A stretch of DNA of 64,000 nt from Curvularia sp. ZM96. Lineage: Eukaryota > Ascomycota > Dothideomycetes > Pleosporales > Pleosporaceae. The translations under genes and the position numbers were made by a program. Location of the stretch: the NCBI GenBank assembly GCA_022457065.1, contig JAJGBQ010000003.1:3906001-3970000 (forward strand). The letters are read 5' to 3'. The notes beneath the pieces were generated by a model. It searched no databases and was not told the DNA's origin. It saw only the letters and a program-made list of their open reading frames with translations. The first letter of the stretch is position 1; each line of letters begins with the position of its first letter. Below, in pieces: positions 1 to 9,305 of the stretch.

Positions 1-439
1 TCATATTAAAACTGTCTACACAAACTCGGTATAGAGAGACAGCCAAGGGTTAGTTAGGATACGAGTATGATAGAGAAGCTGAACAATCACAATCAGATGG
101 GGTATGATACTAGCACCGAGAAAGTGCTAGGTGTTATTACCTCATCGTCAGCGTTTGTTATGCGCACCCTCATATCTGGTGAATATGAATTGATGAGAAA
201 GCAAACGGCCTTAACCATTCCATTTTCAGGTCGCTATCAGTGAGAATTTTGCGTCCAAACAAGGGATTTGTGGTGTTCTTTACTCACTAACCTTCGAACA
301 TCTACAACCCACCGGCTTCCGACAAATCCAACTAAGGGCAATTACTCCAGTGACGATGGAGAATGTCAACATTAACGGCATTGGCGAACTTGCCGTGAAG
401 TAAGGCACAAACGAAATAGCTTGGTATACCAATAGGGCC
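1..439. other. Intergenic, left window edge
   Basis: No supported gene, RNA or repeat is visible here. It is AT-leaning sequence upstream of the BTB-like gene and presumably holds its promoter; no clear TATA box could be assigned. Confidence 0.5.
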
Positions 440-1042
440 ATGCTAACGGGAACAAGTGCTGCTACCACGCCGGAGATGATTATCGTCAGGGTCGGACCCA
501 GTCGTAGAGAATACAGGCTGCCCAAAGAACTTCTGATCCACCGCTCTGGGCGATTTCGACAGTTGTTGACCGGATATCCAAATCACCAAGACGTCACTCA
601 TATCACTCTGGCCCATACCTCCATTGAAGTATTCGACGTTTTTGTCGTCTGGATACTCGAGCAGAGGCTTCCTGCAATTGCCCACATCGGTTCATGCTGG
701 ATCCTGCTGGAGTCCTACATACTCGCAGATTTTCTATCAGTAAACGATTTGAAAACTGTGTTGATCCACATCATCTTTAGCATCCTTTACTTCACTCACA
801 GTTTCCTGGACACGAATGGAATACGAAGGCTTTTCGGGGCTTTGCCAGAAGGTGATCCATTGCTTCAACTAGTTGTGGATGCATTCTGTATCAACGATGG
901 CATCCGGAGTATGGACGCATTGGAGGCGGCTAGGATTGAGGATCTGCCGAAGGAATATCTAGTCCAAGTAATGCGCAAGCTGCACGGTCTTAGTCAAGTG
1001 CCGGCAGAGGCGAGAAACCTCCGTCGTGCAGACTACATGTGA
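440..1042 (+). CDS. Small BTB/POZ-like protein
   Basis: A 200-aa intronless frame that begins at an ATG. The N-terminal half reads like a fungal BTB/POZ fold: a beta-rich segment with a YRLPKELL-type motif (about residues 20-30), a hydrophobic and charged stretch equivalent to 'F..LL' (38-45), then ITLAHTSIEVFDVFVVWIL (about 55-75), the usual 'D.P..FE.F..WLY' position. The remainder is helical, as in the large family of short BTB proteins of Pezizomycotina. BTB domains mediate homodimerisation or binding to Cullin-3, but nothing here shows a partner domain (no Kelch, MATH or zinc finger), so function is unknown. It lies alone, 570 bp upstream of the PAB2-like gene on the same strand. The call rests on pattern similarity only. 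Confidence 0.68.
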   Translation: MLTGTSAATTPEMIIVRVGPSRREYRLPKELLIHRSGRFRQLLTGYPNHQDVTHITLAHTSIEVFDVFVVWILEQRLPAIAHIGSCWILLESYILADFLSVNDLKTVLIHIIFSILYFTHSFLDTNGIRRLFGALPEGDPLLQLVVDAFCINDGIRSMDALEAARIEDLPKEYLVQVMRKLHGLSQVPAEARNLRRADYM

Positions 1043-1614
1043 TTGCATACTTGCTAAGCTCTACGGATGAGGATCAAGAGTGAGAACCGTTCCATCAACC
1101 AGAAGCGAACACTGATGAAGGGAGATGTCAAGGTATGGAGATGACAACGCGTAACTCTCAACAGAGGATGGAGGGACCTGACCACATTTGAGAAGCTCTT
1201 TTTAGCTAATGAAAGAAAAATCAAGTTACTATCGTGCTATGGGAGGATGAATAGAAGCGAAGTTGCGTTTCCGCAAATGTTCCAATAGTGTGATGACATA
1301 AGTGAGGCTCCCGGTGCCTTGGCTAGCGCCGCGCTCCGAGCTTCCCCAGCGCCATTCGTCATTTCCTACGAGCAACCCAACCTTCACCGTAGGTGCCTTT
1401 CCTTCAACATAACCCTTCACGGCCCCGAAAATACTCTAACATCAGCTTGCTGGCCTAGGCGGTCTATCAAACAAATACAAACGCTGTACATTCGCGATCT
1501 AACTAGCTGGCCCATTTCTATTAATTCACAGCCGTCTGGTGAGTCGATAGTCCACAGAATTGAGGGTATTACTGACGTGTTGATCAGCCAGCTTGTCAGA
1601 CCCATACCGCGACC
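1043..1614. other. Intergenic (BTB-like / PAB2)
   Basis: Contains the 3' end of the BTB-like gene and the promoter of the PAB2-like gene. Short frames on both strands here overlap the PAB2 first exon and show no family signature. Confidence 0.5.
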
Positions 1615-2600
1615 ATGTCCGACGTAGAACTTGAGCAGAAGCGCGAAGAAGATGAGCGTCTCGATACCGCGGAAGATCCGAATGAGGAGGTACGGTCCGA
1701 ACCACTTCTTACACGTGGAAGACATCTGCCAGCAGTTGCCCACGTTGAGCGCAATGCGCGCATCTAGATATGCGTTCAGTAGAAACATATATTGACACTG
1801 CCATGTAGGAAGAGATCTCCGCAATGAGGCGCCGCGTCCAGGAGATGGAAGAAGAAGCACAAAAGCTGCGTCAAATGCAGCAAGCCATCGACAACGAGCG
1901 ACACGAGATGCGCGAGAGCAAAGAAGATGTCGACGCGCGGAGTGTCTTTGTCGGCAACGTAGACTACGGTGCAAGCCCGGAAGAGATCCAGGCGCATTTC
2001 CAGAGCATCGGTAGCATCAATCGTGTCACCATTTTGCTTGATAAGTTCACCGGTCATCCCAAAGGGTCAGTACTAAGAGGAGGTTTTCTTTGAAGATTTG
2101 CGCGTTGTTGTGCTGTTGGGTTGGTTGCGCGCAATGGCTCGCATAACACCCGAATCGCTGTCGCGTTGATTTACTTTCTGTCTCTGGACATTTCCGACAT
2201 CATCTTTCGCTACCTGGCAAGAGTTTGGCAGAAAGACCGGAACGCTAATGAGCGTATGCAGGTATGCTTATGTGGAGTTCACAGAACCCCATTTGGTCAA
2301 TGAGGCCCTAGTCCTTGACAACAGTCAATTCCGGAACCGCAATTTGAAGGTAGGATAGCAGTACCATCCTGCCTTGTTCTTCAGACGCTAACCTAGACAC
2401 AGGTTGTTCCTAAGCGAACGAACCTTCCAGGTATGACACGAGGCGGACGTGGCGGCCGAGGTGGCTCTCGGGGTGGATATGGCGGCCGTGGCTCGCCATA
2501 CGGACGTGGCGGATATGGTGGTTACGGCGCTCCCCGAGGAGGTGGCTACCGAGGCGGATATCGTGGAGGTCGCGGAGGATCCGCGTACCGCCCCTACTAG
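1615..2600 (+). CDS. pab2: Polyadenylate-binding protein 2 (PABPN1/Pab2-type RRM protein)
   Basis: Four exons (1615-1689, 1809-2065, 2262-2349, 2403-2600) give 205 aa with no internal stop. The order is that of nuclear Pab2/PABPN1: an acidic start, a charged coiled-coil (about residues 25-65), one RRM (about 70-145) with RNP2 SVFVGNVDYG and RNP1 KGYAYVEF, and a C-terminal glycine/arginine tail (about 152-205) rich in RGG and GYGG. RNP1 is split by intron 2, which explains why no single frame shows the whole domain. In this family the protein binds nuclear poly(A) tails and links them to polyadenylation and exosome control, and the RGG tail is usually arginine-methylated; those roles come from the family. 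Convergent with UBC9 downstream. Exon joins are supported by phase agreement and domain continuity. Confidence 0.9.
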
Positions 2601-3319
2601 AGTTCGATGCCAGCAAACATCGATTGCGCTTTGGATTTCGAGTACGTTTTCGAAAGGGAGGTTGATATAAGGGCACACATGAAATTGGAATGGAGTCGCG
2701 GTGAACCTTTACAAGGATAGGGAGCTTTGTACTATACCACAAAACGTCCGTTGGGGGAAGCATGCGGCTTGAAACGTGCAGGCATCGCATCTTTCTTTTC
2801 AAGGATCAGGCAGTTTTAATACATCTTTCGGTAACCTTTGTTGAGAGATTAAGTTCTCAAGATAATTAGCCATTTTGTTCGAGATAATAGCGCATGGTAC
2901 TCTCAAGGCAGTACGGCGGAAATCTTATGAGAAATGAGGTATCATAGCCAGAATGGGCTTTTCGCCGTTGAATCACCATCTCGACTAAAGGAAGATGTCC
3001 CAGACGCCAGGACCCGTCATGACAGCGTCAGAGATGCCCCACATTGATCGCGCTGTAGAAAAGAAACAAAACAAATTAATCAAAAGCAGTCCGCCTCATT
3101 TTCTGACCATCCAACTACTGGGCACCACGTCTTCGAGAAGCACAGATCACCAAGCCAGCCTGTCCTCTAGTTGCTATGCTGACGGTGTGGCGTGTACCCG
3201 CAGCCTTCTCAGCAAAAAGATGCATATACCATAGACGCCGCTGCTTCGGCTTGTTTTCAGCCGCGCAACACCTGCTTTTGCACCTCTTTTCACCCATGTC
3301 GCGTGTGGTAATCGAGAGA
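2601..3319. other. Intergenic between convergent PAB2 and UBC9
   Basis: Two converging 3' ends. One 79-aa frame starting at 2995 has no recognisable feature and is not called. Nothing else is seen. Confidence 0.5.
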
Positions 3320-3952
3320 CTATGGTGCCGGGTTCTCCTTAACAATCTGTCTGACCTTGCGCTCGTATGCGGCCTTGTCCTTCTTGAACAGGTTGAAAGC
3401 ATCGGCTTGCGCTGGAGACTCAGGGTTGGGTTCGTCGAGCAGCGATTGAATGCCCAATAGGATCTCTTTGATGTTTATCGCGGGCTTCCAGCCTTCTTCT
3501 TCGTTGAGGATGGAGAGGCAGACGGTGCCGGAGGGGTAGACATTTGGGTGAAAGAGTGGAGGCACGAATTTGCCTAGAAATGGATGTGTCAGCTATGAGT
3601 TTCCTACACGATGTCTCTAGAAATGTGTTGTCGGGGGCTCCGAACGCAAGCGCGTCAGAGTCAAGGAGTAAAACGTACACTTTGGTGGCTTCGTAGGGTA
3701 CTCATCTGGAAAAGTGACTTCGAGCTTGAACAAGCCGCCTTCCCAGATAGTCTTTTCCTTGCCGGGCACACCACAATCCCATTTCTTGAGATCCATCATG
3801 CCGTTGGCGCCGCGCATGGGCTTTGCGAAAAAGCCGAAGGGATGATCTCGTCGCCATGACTTCCTGAGACGCTGTCAGCGAAGGCAGAACAAGGTGTGAG
3901 TAGGCATGTGCGCATACCTCTCTTCCGAGAGCCGATTGATGCAGAGAGACAT
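3320..3952 (-). CDS. ubc9: SUMO-conjugating enzyme UBC9
   Basis: Three exons (3952-3918, 3863-3679, 3573-3320) give 157 aa, the family length. The start is MSLCINRL followed by EERKSWRRDHPFGF, the basic SUMO-binding N-terminal helix typical of UBC9. The E2 core holds the HPN motif (FHPNVY, about 82-87) and the catalytic cysteine in GTVCLSIL (about residue 92), followed by the NEEEGW loop and the LLDEPNPESPAQ segment shared by UBC9 orthologues. It transfers SUMO from the E1 Aos1-Uba2 to lysines in target proteins. The first coding exon is only 35 nt. It is divergent from PEX19 across a 475-bp shared upstream region. Identification is very strong from sequence alone. Confidence 0.97.
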
Positions 3953-4427
3953 TGTGGATGTGTTTGGAAAGGCGGCGTTTGCGCCTGAGCTATGTGGTAT
4001 TGGGTTCTATTTGGGCGTTGATAAGAGAGTGGTGTGTTTTTCGCGGCAAGCGGGTTGTGTGTTGTCAATCGCAAGGGGCAGGATGCGCTACCGTCGCAGC
4101 TATATACAGGTGGCTGAGGTTGGTGAGAGTGAGCGAAAGCGGAACGTGGAAAGGTGAAGTTGCGCTGCGAGCGCACGTGACTGACAACAATTATCTCCCC
4201 GGGCGCGCCACCGCGTTGGAATGTCGTCTCAGTTCTGGCCTAGATCCCGTTGCTCGGATCTTGCCCCGCGCTAAAGGTTTGTCCCCGCTTATGTGAGTGA
4301 GGATGCCTGTTGCTGGGCGAGCCGAGGCTGGCATGGCACATGCATATCACGCGTACCCTTTACCCTTGACCTTCCACTGAGGCTTTCATTGCTTTGCTTA
4401 CCTGATCGCCTGAAACTGTGGGCAAGC
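3953..4427. promoter_or_regulatory. Bidirectional upstream region UBC9 / PEX19
   Basis: This 475-bp stretch separates two divergent start codons and must carry both promoters. No TATA box stands out in either direction; this is a positional call only. Confidence 0.45.
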
Positions 4428-5487
4428 ATGGCGGACACGACTGCAAAGAAAGAAGAAGAGCTGCAGCCGGCCAAAGCGACACCGGCCACGACTGCCCCTC
4501 CTCCTCCACCCGAGGTAGCATCAGACCCCGAAGAAGACGACCTCTCTGACCTTGACGATGTGCTCGATGAATTTGCAAACACCAAGCTCGATGCCAAAGC
4601 ACCGACCGCCTCATCGATAGCAGCATCGTACCCCAAATCTGGCGATGCGCCCTCATCATCCGGCCCGGGCAGGCCGCCCGAGGATGTTTCGCCTGCAGAA
4701 CTGTTGCTTGACGACCAAGACGAGTTCCAGAAGCAGTTGCAAAAGGAAATGGAGCAGCTCCTCGGGCAAGGCGACTTTCAGAAGCAATTCGAAGACATCA
4801 TGAAAGAGATGAGTGAGGAGATGGGTGGCGCAAATCCTCTGGATACAGCTGCAAACGTGCAAAAGGCCGAGGGCCCAGCAGCGCCATCATCAACTGCAAA
4901 TGAGACGGCCGCCAAAGCCGAAAAGAGCTTCCAGGAGACGATTAAAAAGACCATGGAGCGCATGCAATCTTCGTCCGATACCGCCACCTCCGCCGCTGCG
5001 TCGTCTTCGCAAGACGATATCCTGGCGCAAATGCTTGCGTCCATGGAGTCGGGTGGCTTTGGAGGTGAGGGAAGCGACGAGGACTTTAGCAAAGTGCTCA
5101 TGAGTATGATGGAGCAGCTCACAAACAAGGACATCTTGTATGAGCCAATGAAGGAGCTGGATGATAAGTTTCCAAAGTGGATGGAAGAGAACAAGGCCAA
5201 AGTGGACAAGGACGACTTGAAGAGATACGAAGAGCAGCAAACGTTGGTCCGAGAGATTGTGGGCAGGTTTGAGAGGAAGGGTTACAGTGACGACAACGCA
5301 CAGGATAGGGAATATATTGTTGAGAGGATGCAAAAGGTATGCCATTGCCTCCGAAGCACGTAGTTTAATATTTACTAACAAACTACAGATGCAAGCCGCT
5401 GGCTCTCCGCCGCCAGATCTAGTCGGCGACATGAATGCTGCTCAAGAAGCACTACAGGACATGGATCAGGGTTGTCCAACACAGTAA
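4428..5487 (+). CDS. pex19: Peroxisomal membrane protein import receptor PEX19
   Basis: Two exons (4428-5336, 5389-5487) give 335 aa. The N-terminus is acidic and proline/alanine rich with the DLSDLDDVLDEF motif (about residues 38-49), the PEX3-binding helix of PEX19. The middle has the repeated amphipathic F-K-Q-F/E-M helices, and the C-terminal half is the cargo-binding helical domain with the ILYEPMKELDDKFPKWM segment. The short last exon ends in C-P-T-Q, a CaaX box fitting the farnesylation known for PEX19. The protein chaperones newly made peroxisomal membrane proteins in the cytosol and docks them on PEX3. The chosen ATG is the first in frame; the open frame further upstream begins only with a GTG codon. 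Confidence 0.95.
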
Positions 5488-5677
5488 AATCTCTGTGCAG
5501 TTGCCCGTCTACTTCCTTCTTCCCAGATACCCATCTAATGTACCTATGACGATGTGTGATAACCTGCCAATATGCATACAGCACAAATATACAATGCCCT
5601 CTGAAATTACTGTTTTTGAAAAGCGACCACAAGAGCACTTTGTGGGCTAATTACAGGTGTTCTAGCCGAGGAGCACC

Positions 5678-6413
5678 TCAGCAATCCATCATGTCCATAT
5701 CCATCTGATCCTCGTATTGGAAGCCATCTGAAGTTGTTTGGGACTGTTGGTGCAGTTGGCTTTCTTCTGACATGGCGCACTCCATGAATATCGAATCATA
5801 ATCCTCGTCGTCGCTGCCATAGTGCTGCGAGCGCACGTCTGATTCCTGCTCCATCGACGCAATCAACTGTTGAAGCTCGGACTCCTCTTGTGCAGCGATG
5901 TAGTCAGCCTCGGTCATCGCGGGGTCGAAATGTGGCGCGCTATTAGGCAACGTTGGTAGCGGCGCGTCCTCTTCAGGCTCTTCGATGGTGTCGTCATTTG
6001 CAAGTGGTGCCTGACGCGCTTTCTCTGCTTCCCATCGCTTACGTTCCGACACAAAGTCCAGCTGTTGAATCTGTGTTGCCAATTAGCTTGTGATGTTTTA
6101 CATCGTGTTGTACTCAGCCACATACCTGCTCGCCTCGTGACTCCCATTTCTTGTCATCGCGGTTGTTCTGCACCCGCTTGAAGAACATGTCCCTCCGTCG
6201 CTTCGTGGTGGCATCGCGCGATTGCATTACTGGGTTGGATTTGTATGCGCGATGAGGCATCGATGACTGTTCCTTGATAGGCGAGGACATGGTGAAACTG
6301 AAGAGCTGATGTTGCACATTTGCAGAGCGCTCAGATAATGGTGACGATCGCGGTGGCGTGTATGGAGAGTAATGCGGCATTTGGTGCGAGTAGGGTGAGG
6401 TTGTGAGCAGCAT
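5678..6413 (-). CDS. Unidentified 226-aa protein with acidic C-terminus
   Basis: Two exons (6413-6126, 6070-5678) joined in phase 0 across a 55-nt intron give 226 aa. I do not recognise the family. The first 50 residues are Ser/Pro/Tyr rich with several S/T-P sites (SPYTPPRSSPLS), a mid-region is strongly basic (TTKRRRD near residue 77, a possible nuclear signal) and runs into a charged helix (SERKRWEAEKARQ), and the last 100 residues are acidic with a DDEDYDSIF patch and a Met/Asp-rich end. There is no membrane segment or signal peptide. It could be a nuclear regulatory protein, but that is inference from composition. A transposon sits about 175 bp upstream of its start codon, so its promoter has been altered. 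Confidence 0.72.
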
Positions 6414-6586
6414 TTTGTGAAATGGTTGTTTCGAATCGTGTTGTTTGGGTACGCAAGAGGTAATGTGTGGACGGTGAGAAGGTACGAACGATGTTGAGGT
6501 GTGAGGGGTTCTAGTACGTGGACGCGGTTCGGAGGCGAGGTGGACGCGAAAGGACGCGCGCTGAAAGCACGGTGGTCCGTGGGGAC

Positions 6587-6588
6587 TA
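6587..6588. repeat. TA target-site duplication, left
   Basis: A TA dinucleotide directly outside the left inverted repeat, matched by TA at 8702-8703 on the right, as expected for Tc1/mariner-superfamily insertion. Confidence 0.8.
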
Positions 6589-6636
6589 CCGTGCCCCACC
6601 ACTTCGTGCGCGCAACCACTTCATGCGCGCGCGGCC
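6589..6636 (+). repeat. Left terminal inverted repeat of the transposon
   Basis: 48 bp matching the reverse complement of 8654-8701 with a single A/G difference. Inside it a 16-bp unit (ACCACTTCRTGCGCGC) occurs twice, 17 bp apart. Weaker similarity to the other end continues for a further ~25 bp. Confidence 0.93.
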
Positions 6637-6926
6637 TCACCAAAACTACCTCAAAAATGAGGCTGTAGAGCCACACGCAAAGGATATTATCGCGATATAT
6701 TTTAGTAGTGAGATTAATAGGCCTTAATATATATATATAGCTATAGAAATCGAGATAGAGTTCTAATCGCGCGGCCGCGACGCGAGGTTGGAGGTGGTGA
6801 GCCTGCAGCACCTCCCTGAGGCTCCTCACTGTCGTGAGGCCTCGCGATAGGCCTCTTTTTTTGAACAGCCTTTGTAGGAGCCTTGAAGCTCCTCCTCCTA
6901 CCCCTTTGGGAAGTTTTGATAGCTTT

Positions 6927-8612
6927 TTAAAGTTGTTTTGCAGCCTTGCGAGCCGCGATCCTTGAGGCCTTTTCAACAGCCTTCTCCTCCCTCTCCTTCT
7001 GCCTCATTAGGCTCACTACAAGCCTCGCCTGACGCCTCTGCTCCTTCTCCCTCGCCCTCGACTGCTTTGTCTCCTCGCGTTGCCTCAGCGTATCAGCTTT
7101 TTGGAGCTGTAGCTGCTCCTGCTCCTCCTCCTGGAGTCGCAGGCGATCGCGCGCCTCCTTCACCTTCCTTGGAGACCAGAATACAGCTCCACCGTGATAA
7201 TCCTCGGCCTCCTGCAGGGGTAGAGGCTTGCCCCATTTCCTGCGTGTCCTCTCATTAACCAAGGCCTCCCTCAGTTTCCTTACCTCCTCCTTAAGGAGAC
7301 TATTTTGAACAGAACTTGAGTGAAGGACCTAGCTGAGCCTTTTAACCTGCCTATCGCCCTGATCAGCGACTACCTGACGCAGCAGACGCTCTATCTTCCT
7401 CCAATCAGAGGCACTAAGGGCTGAGGAGTCGCTATCGCTCGTAGGATTAGAAACAGAGAAGCGCTGAAGGATTACTTCTAGGTTAAGAGGCGAGATTCCT
7501 GTAGCCTTAAAGGCGTTTAGGATCGTTGTTTCTTTAAAGGAGGCCTGCCAGGCTTGGTAGAAGAGGGGGAAGAAGTCCCTCTTACTCATTGAGGTGAGGC
7601 CTTGACTCCTGTCCATGAAGGCAGAAACCTCGTTCGAGTACGCTATTAAGAGAGGCTTGAACATGCTAACGTCGAGAGGCTGCAGCGTGTGGGTTGAGTG
7701 AGGAGGATAGACTGCGAGGAGGATCTTATTCTGATCACAATAATCAATAAAATCTATTGTAAGGTGAGATCCATGGCCGTCAAGGATAAGTAATCGGTAG
7801 GAGGAGCGTGCCTTCGCCCTTGTACTGCGATCAAACACCTGCTGCAGCCACGCGAGGCCTATCTCATTGTTCGTCCAGCCAGAAGGTGATGAGGACACTC
7901 GAATCTGATGTGTATCTGGATCAAGGGCCTGCAGCCAGGTGTCCTGTATAGACCCTGAGGCTGACTAATAGATCAAGGCAGGCTCGAGGTAAGATCTATC
8001 AGCGCAGATACAGGCCAGCAGCGTTATCCACTCGCGGGAGCCATCCTGTATAGTACTCCTCCTTCTTCCATCCTCGTACGAGGCTCTACTAAAGATCCTC
8101 CTTGAGCGATTCACTACACTAAGCATGAAGCCCTTCTTATCTATATTGTAGATATGACGCGCCTTGACGTGATATTGATCGATTTTATCGCGTAGGAGGC
8201 TAAAGTAGAGACTATACTTACTTCTAGAGTTAGCTTTGTGGCGATAGTTATCCATGCCTACTGCCCACTTTGAGATAAGCTAATTAGGATAGCGCTGAAT
8301 AAAGCGACTAACCTAGTGTACTCTAACCTCTCTCTTGGCGATCTGCGACGCAAAATTGCGTATTATTGACTAAGTAGGTGGTAGGCCTCTCTCTGTAAGT
8401 TGATTAATATAGGCTATCAAGGCCTGCTCCTAGTGTAGGTAGAGGAGCTGTCGTTTTTGGCAGCCTGTTGTAGGAGAGGCGCAGCGACCTTGGTGTCTTC
8501 GGGTGAGCGTAGATCGAACAACACCAAATCTTTTTGCAATCTTAGTATACGTAAACGATTCTTTAGGTCTTAAGGCATTAATAGCTGTAAGCGCAGCCTC
8601 GATATTGCTCAT
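6927..8612 (-). pseudogene. Transposase pseudogene (CENP-B HTH + DDE_1), six amber stops
   Basis: From the ATG at 8612 one continuous frame of 562 codons runs to the terminal stop. It contains TAG stops at 8430-8432, 8370-8372, 8313-8315, 8280-8282, 7965-7967 and 7329-7331 and no frameshift. Order: N-terminal pogo/CENP-B-type helix-turn-helix (KESFTYTKIAKRFGV), first catalytic Asp in YNIDKKGFML, second in LLILDGHGSH, the characteristic PPHSTHTLQPLD with the third acidic residue, then a C-terminal Glu/Arg/Gln-rich coiled coil (about 430-561). All six stops are explained by CAG to TAG or TGG to TAG, i.e. C-to-T in a CpA context on one strand or the other, which is the RIP signature. Not functional as read. 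Confidence 0.93.
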
Positions 8613-8653
8613 GGTAGTGGATATATAAGGTGTTGAGGTTGTAGTGGTTGCAG

Positions 8654-8701
8654 GGCCGCGCGCGCACGAAGTGGTTGCGCGCACGAAGTGGTGGGGCACG
8701 G
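8654..8701 (-). repeat. Right terminal inverted repeat of the transposon
   Basis: Mirror copy of the left 48-bp repeat, with the same internal 16-bp doublet; one transition separates the two ends. TA follows at 8702-8703. Confidence 0.93.
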
Positions 8702-8703
8702 TA

Positions 8704-9305
8704 TCGATAAGTCCATTCCATGCACAGCACGAATCAACCGCGCCGAGATCGTGCATTGATGACATTTTTCACGGATTAAAGTGCGATTGGGAGTTTTCCA
8801 AAGAGTATCTCTTTAGAGTTGGACGGGGGTTGCCAATGCGCTAGGAGTCTGAAGTCCGCAAGCAAGGTGTCACGACGCTTTTCGCTCCTCGACCATACTT
8901 GTACATAGGGGGACTTCCGGGGACCCTGAGTTTGGCACTCATGATGTCAGAGTAATTCCTCCAAGGTCCACTCCGGTGCACTAGACGGGCCTACCGCGCA
9001 TTTTGCCACTGAAAGCACCGAAATCTTCAATGCGTATGTCATATTCGCGATGAGGCCGCGAACGTCGGGCCCACCTTTTCAAGCCAGATGCCGGGACTAC
9101 GCTAGTGCTCTGTGCCTGCCGTCCAGATCGTTCGTTCGTTCGGCGTGGCGACAGCAAACTTCCTCCTTATGCCCCACGATGTCAGCATTCGGTAAACAGT
9201 ACTACCTCCGCACCTTCCCCAAACTTCAAAGAATAGGACATGGGTGTTGAGAAAGTTTGTCGACGTTACTTCCCTCCTCTGGCGCATTAGAGCGTGCCCG
9301 TCACC
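8704..9305. other. Upstream region of the histidine kinase gene
   Basis: About 600 bp between the transposon and the kinase start. No gene is supported. It presumably carries the kinase promoter. Confidence 0.5.

Larger units (their letters stand above)
6589..8701 (-). mobile_element. Fot1/pogo-like (Tc1/mariner superfamily) DNA transposon, non-autonomous by mutation
   Basis: A full-length 2113-bp element: TA duplication on both sides, 48-bp near-perfect inverted repeats, and a single transposase reading frame on the minus strand filling most of the interior. The transposase type (CENP-B-like helix-turn-helix followed by a DDE_1 endonuclease) places it with the pogo/Fot1 group common in filamentous ascomycetes. 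An AT stretch (6725-6745) lies just inside the left end. The coding frame has no frameshift, but six in-frame TAG codons, so this copy cannot make full-length transposase unless the stops are suppressed. Intact ends mean it could still be mobilised in trans by a related active copy. Confidence 0.92.

Noticed and set aside
1417..1974. 185-aa minus-strand frame
   Set aside because: Runs antisense across the first exons of the PAB2-like gene, whose RRM establishes the plus strand.
4293..4427. 45-residue N-terminal extension of PEX19
   Set aside because: Would need a GTG start; ATG at 4428 gives the normal PEX19 N-terminus.
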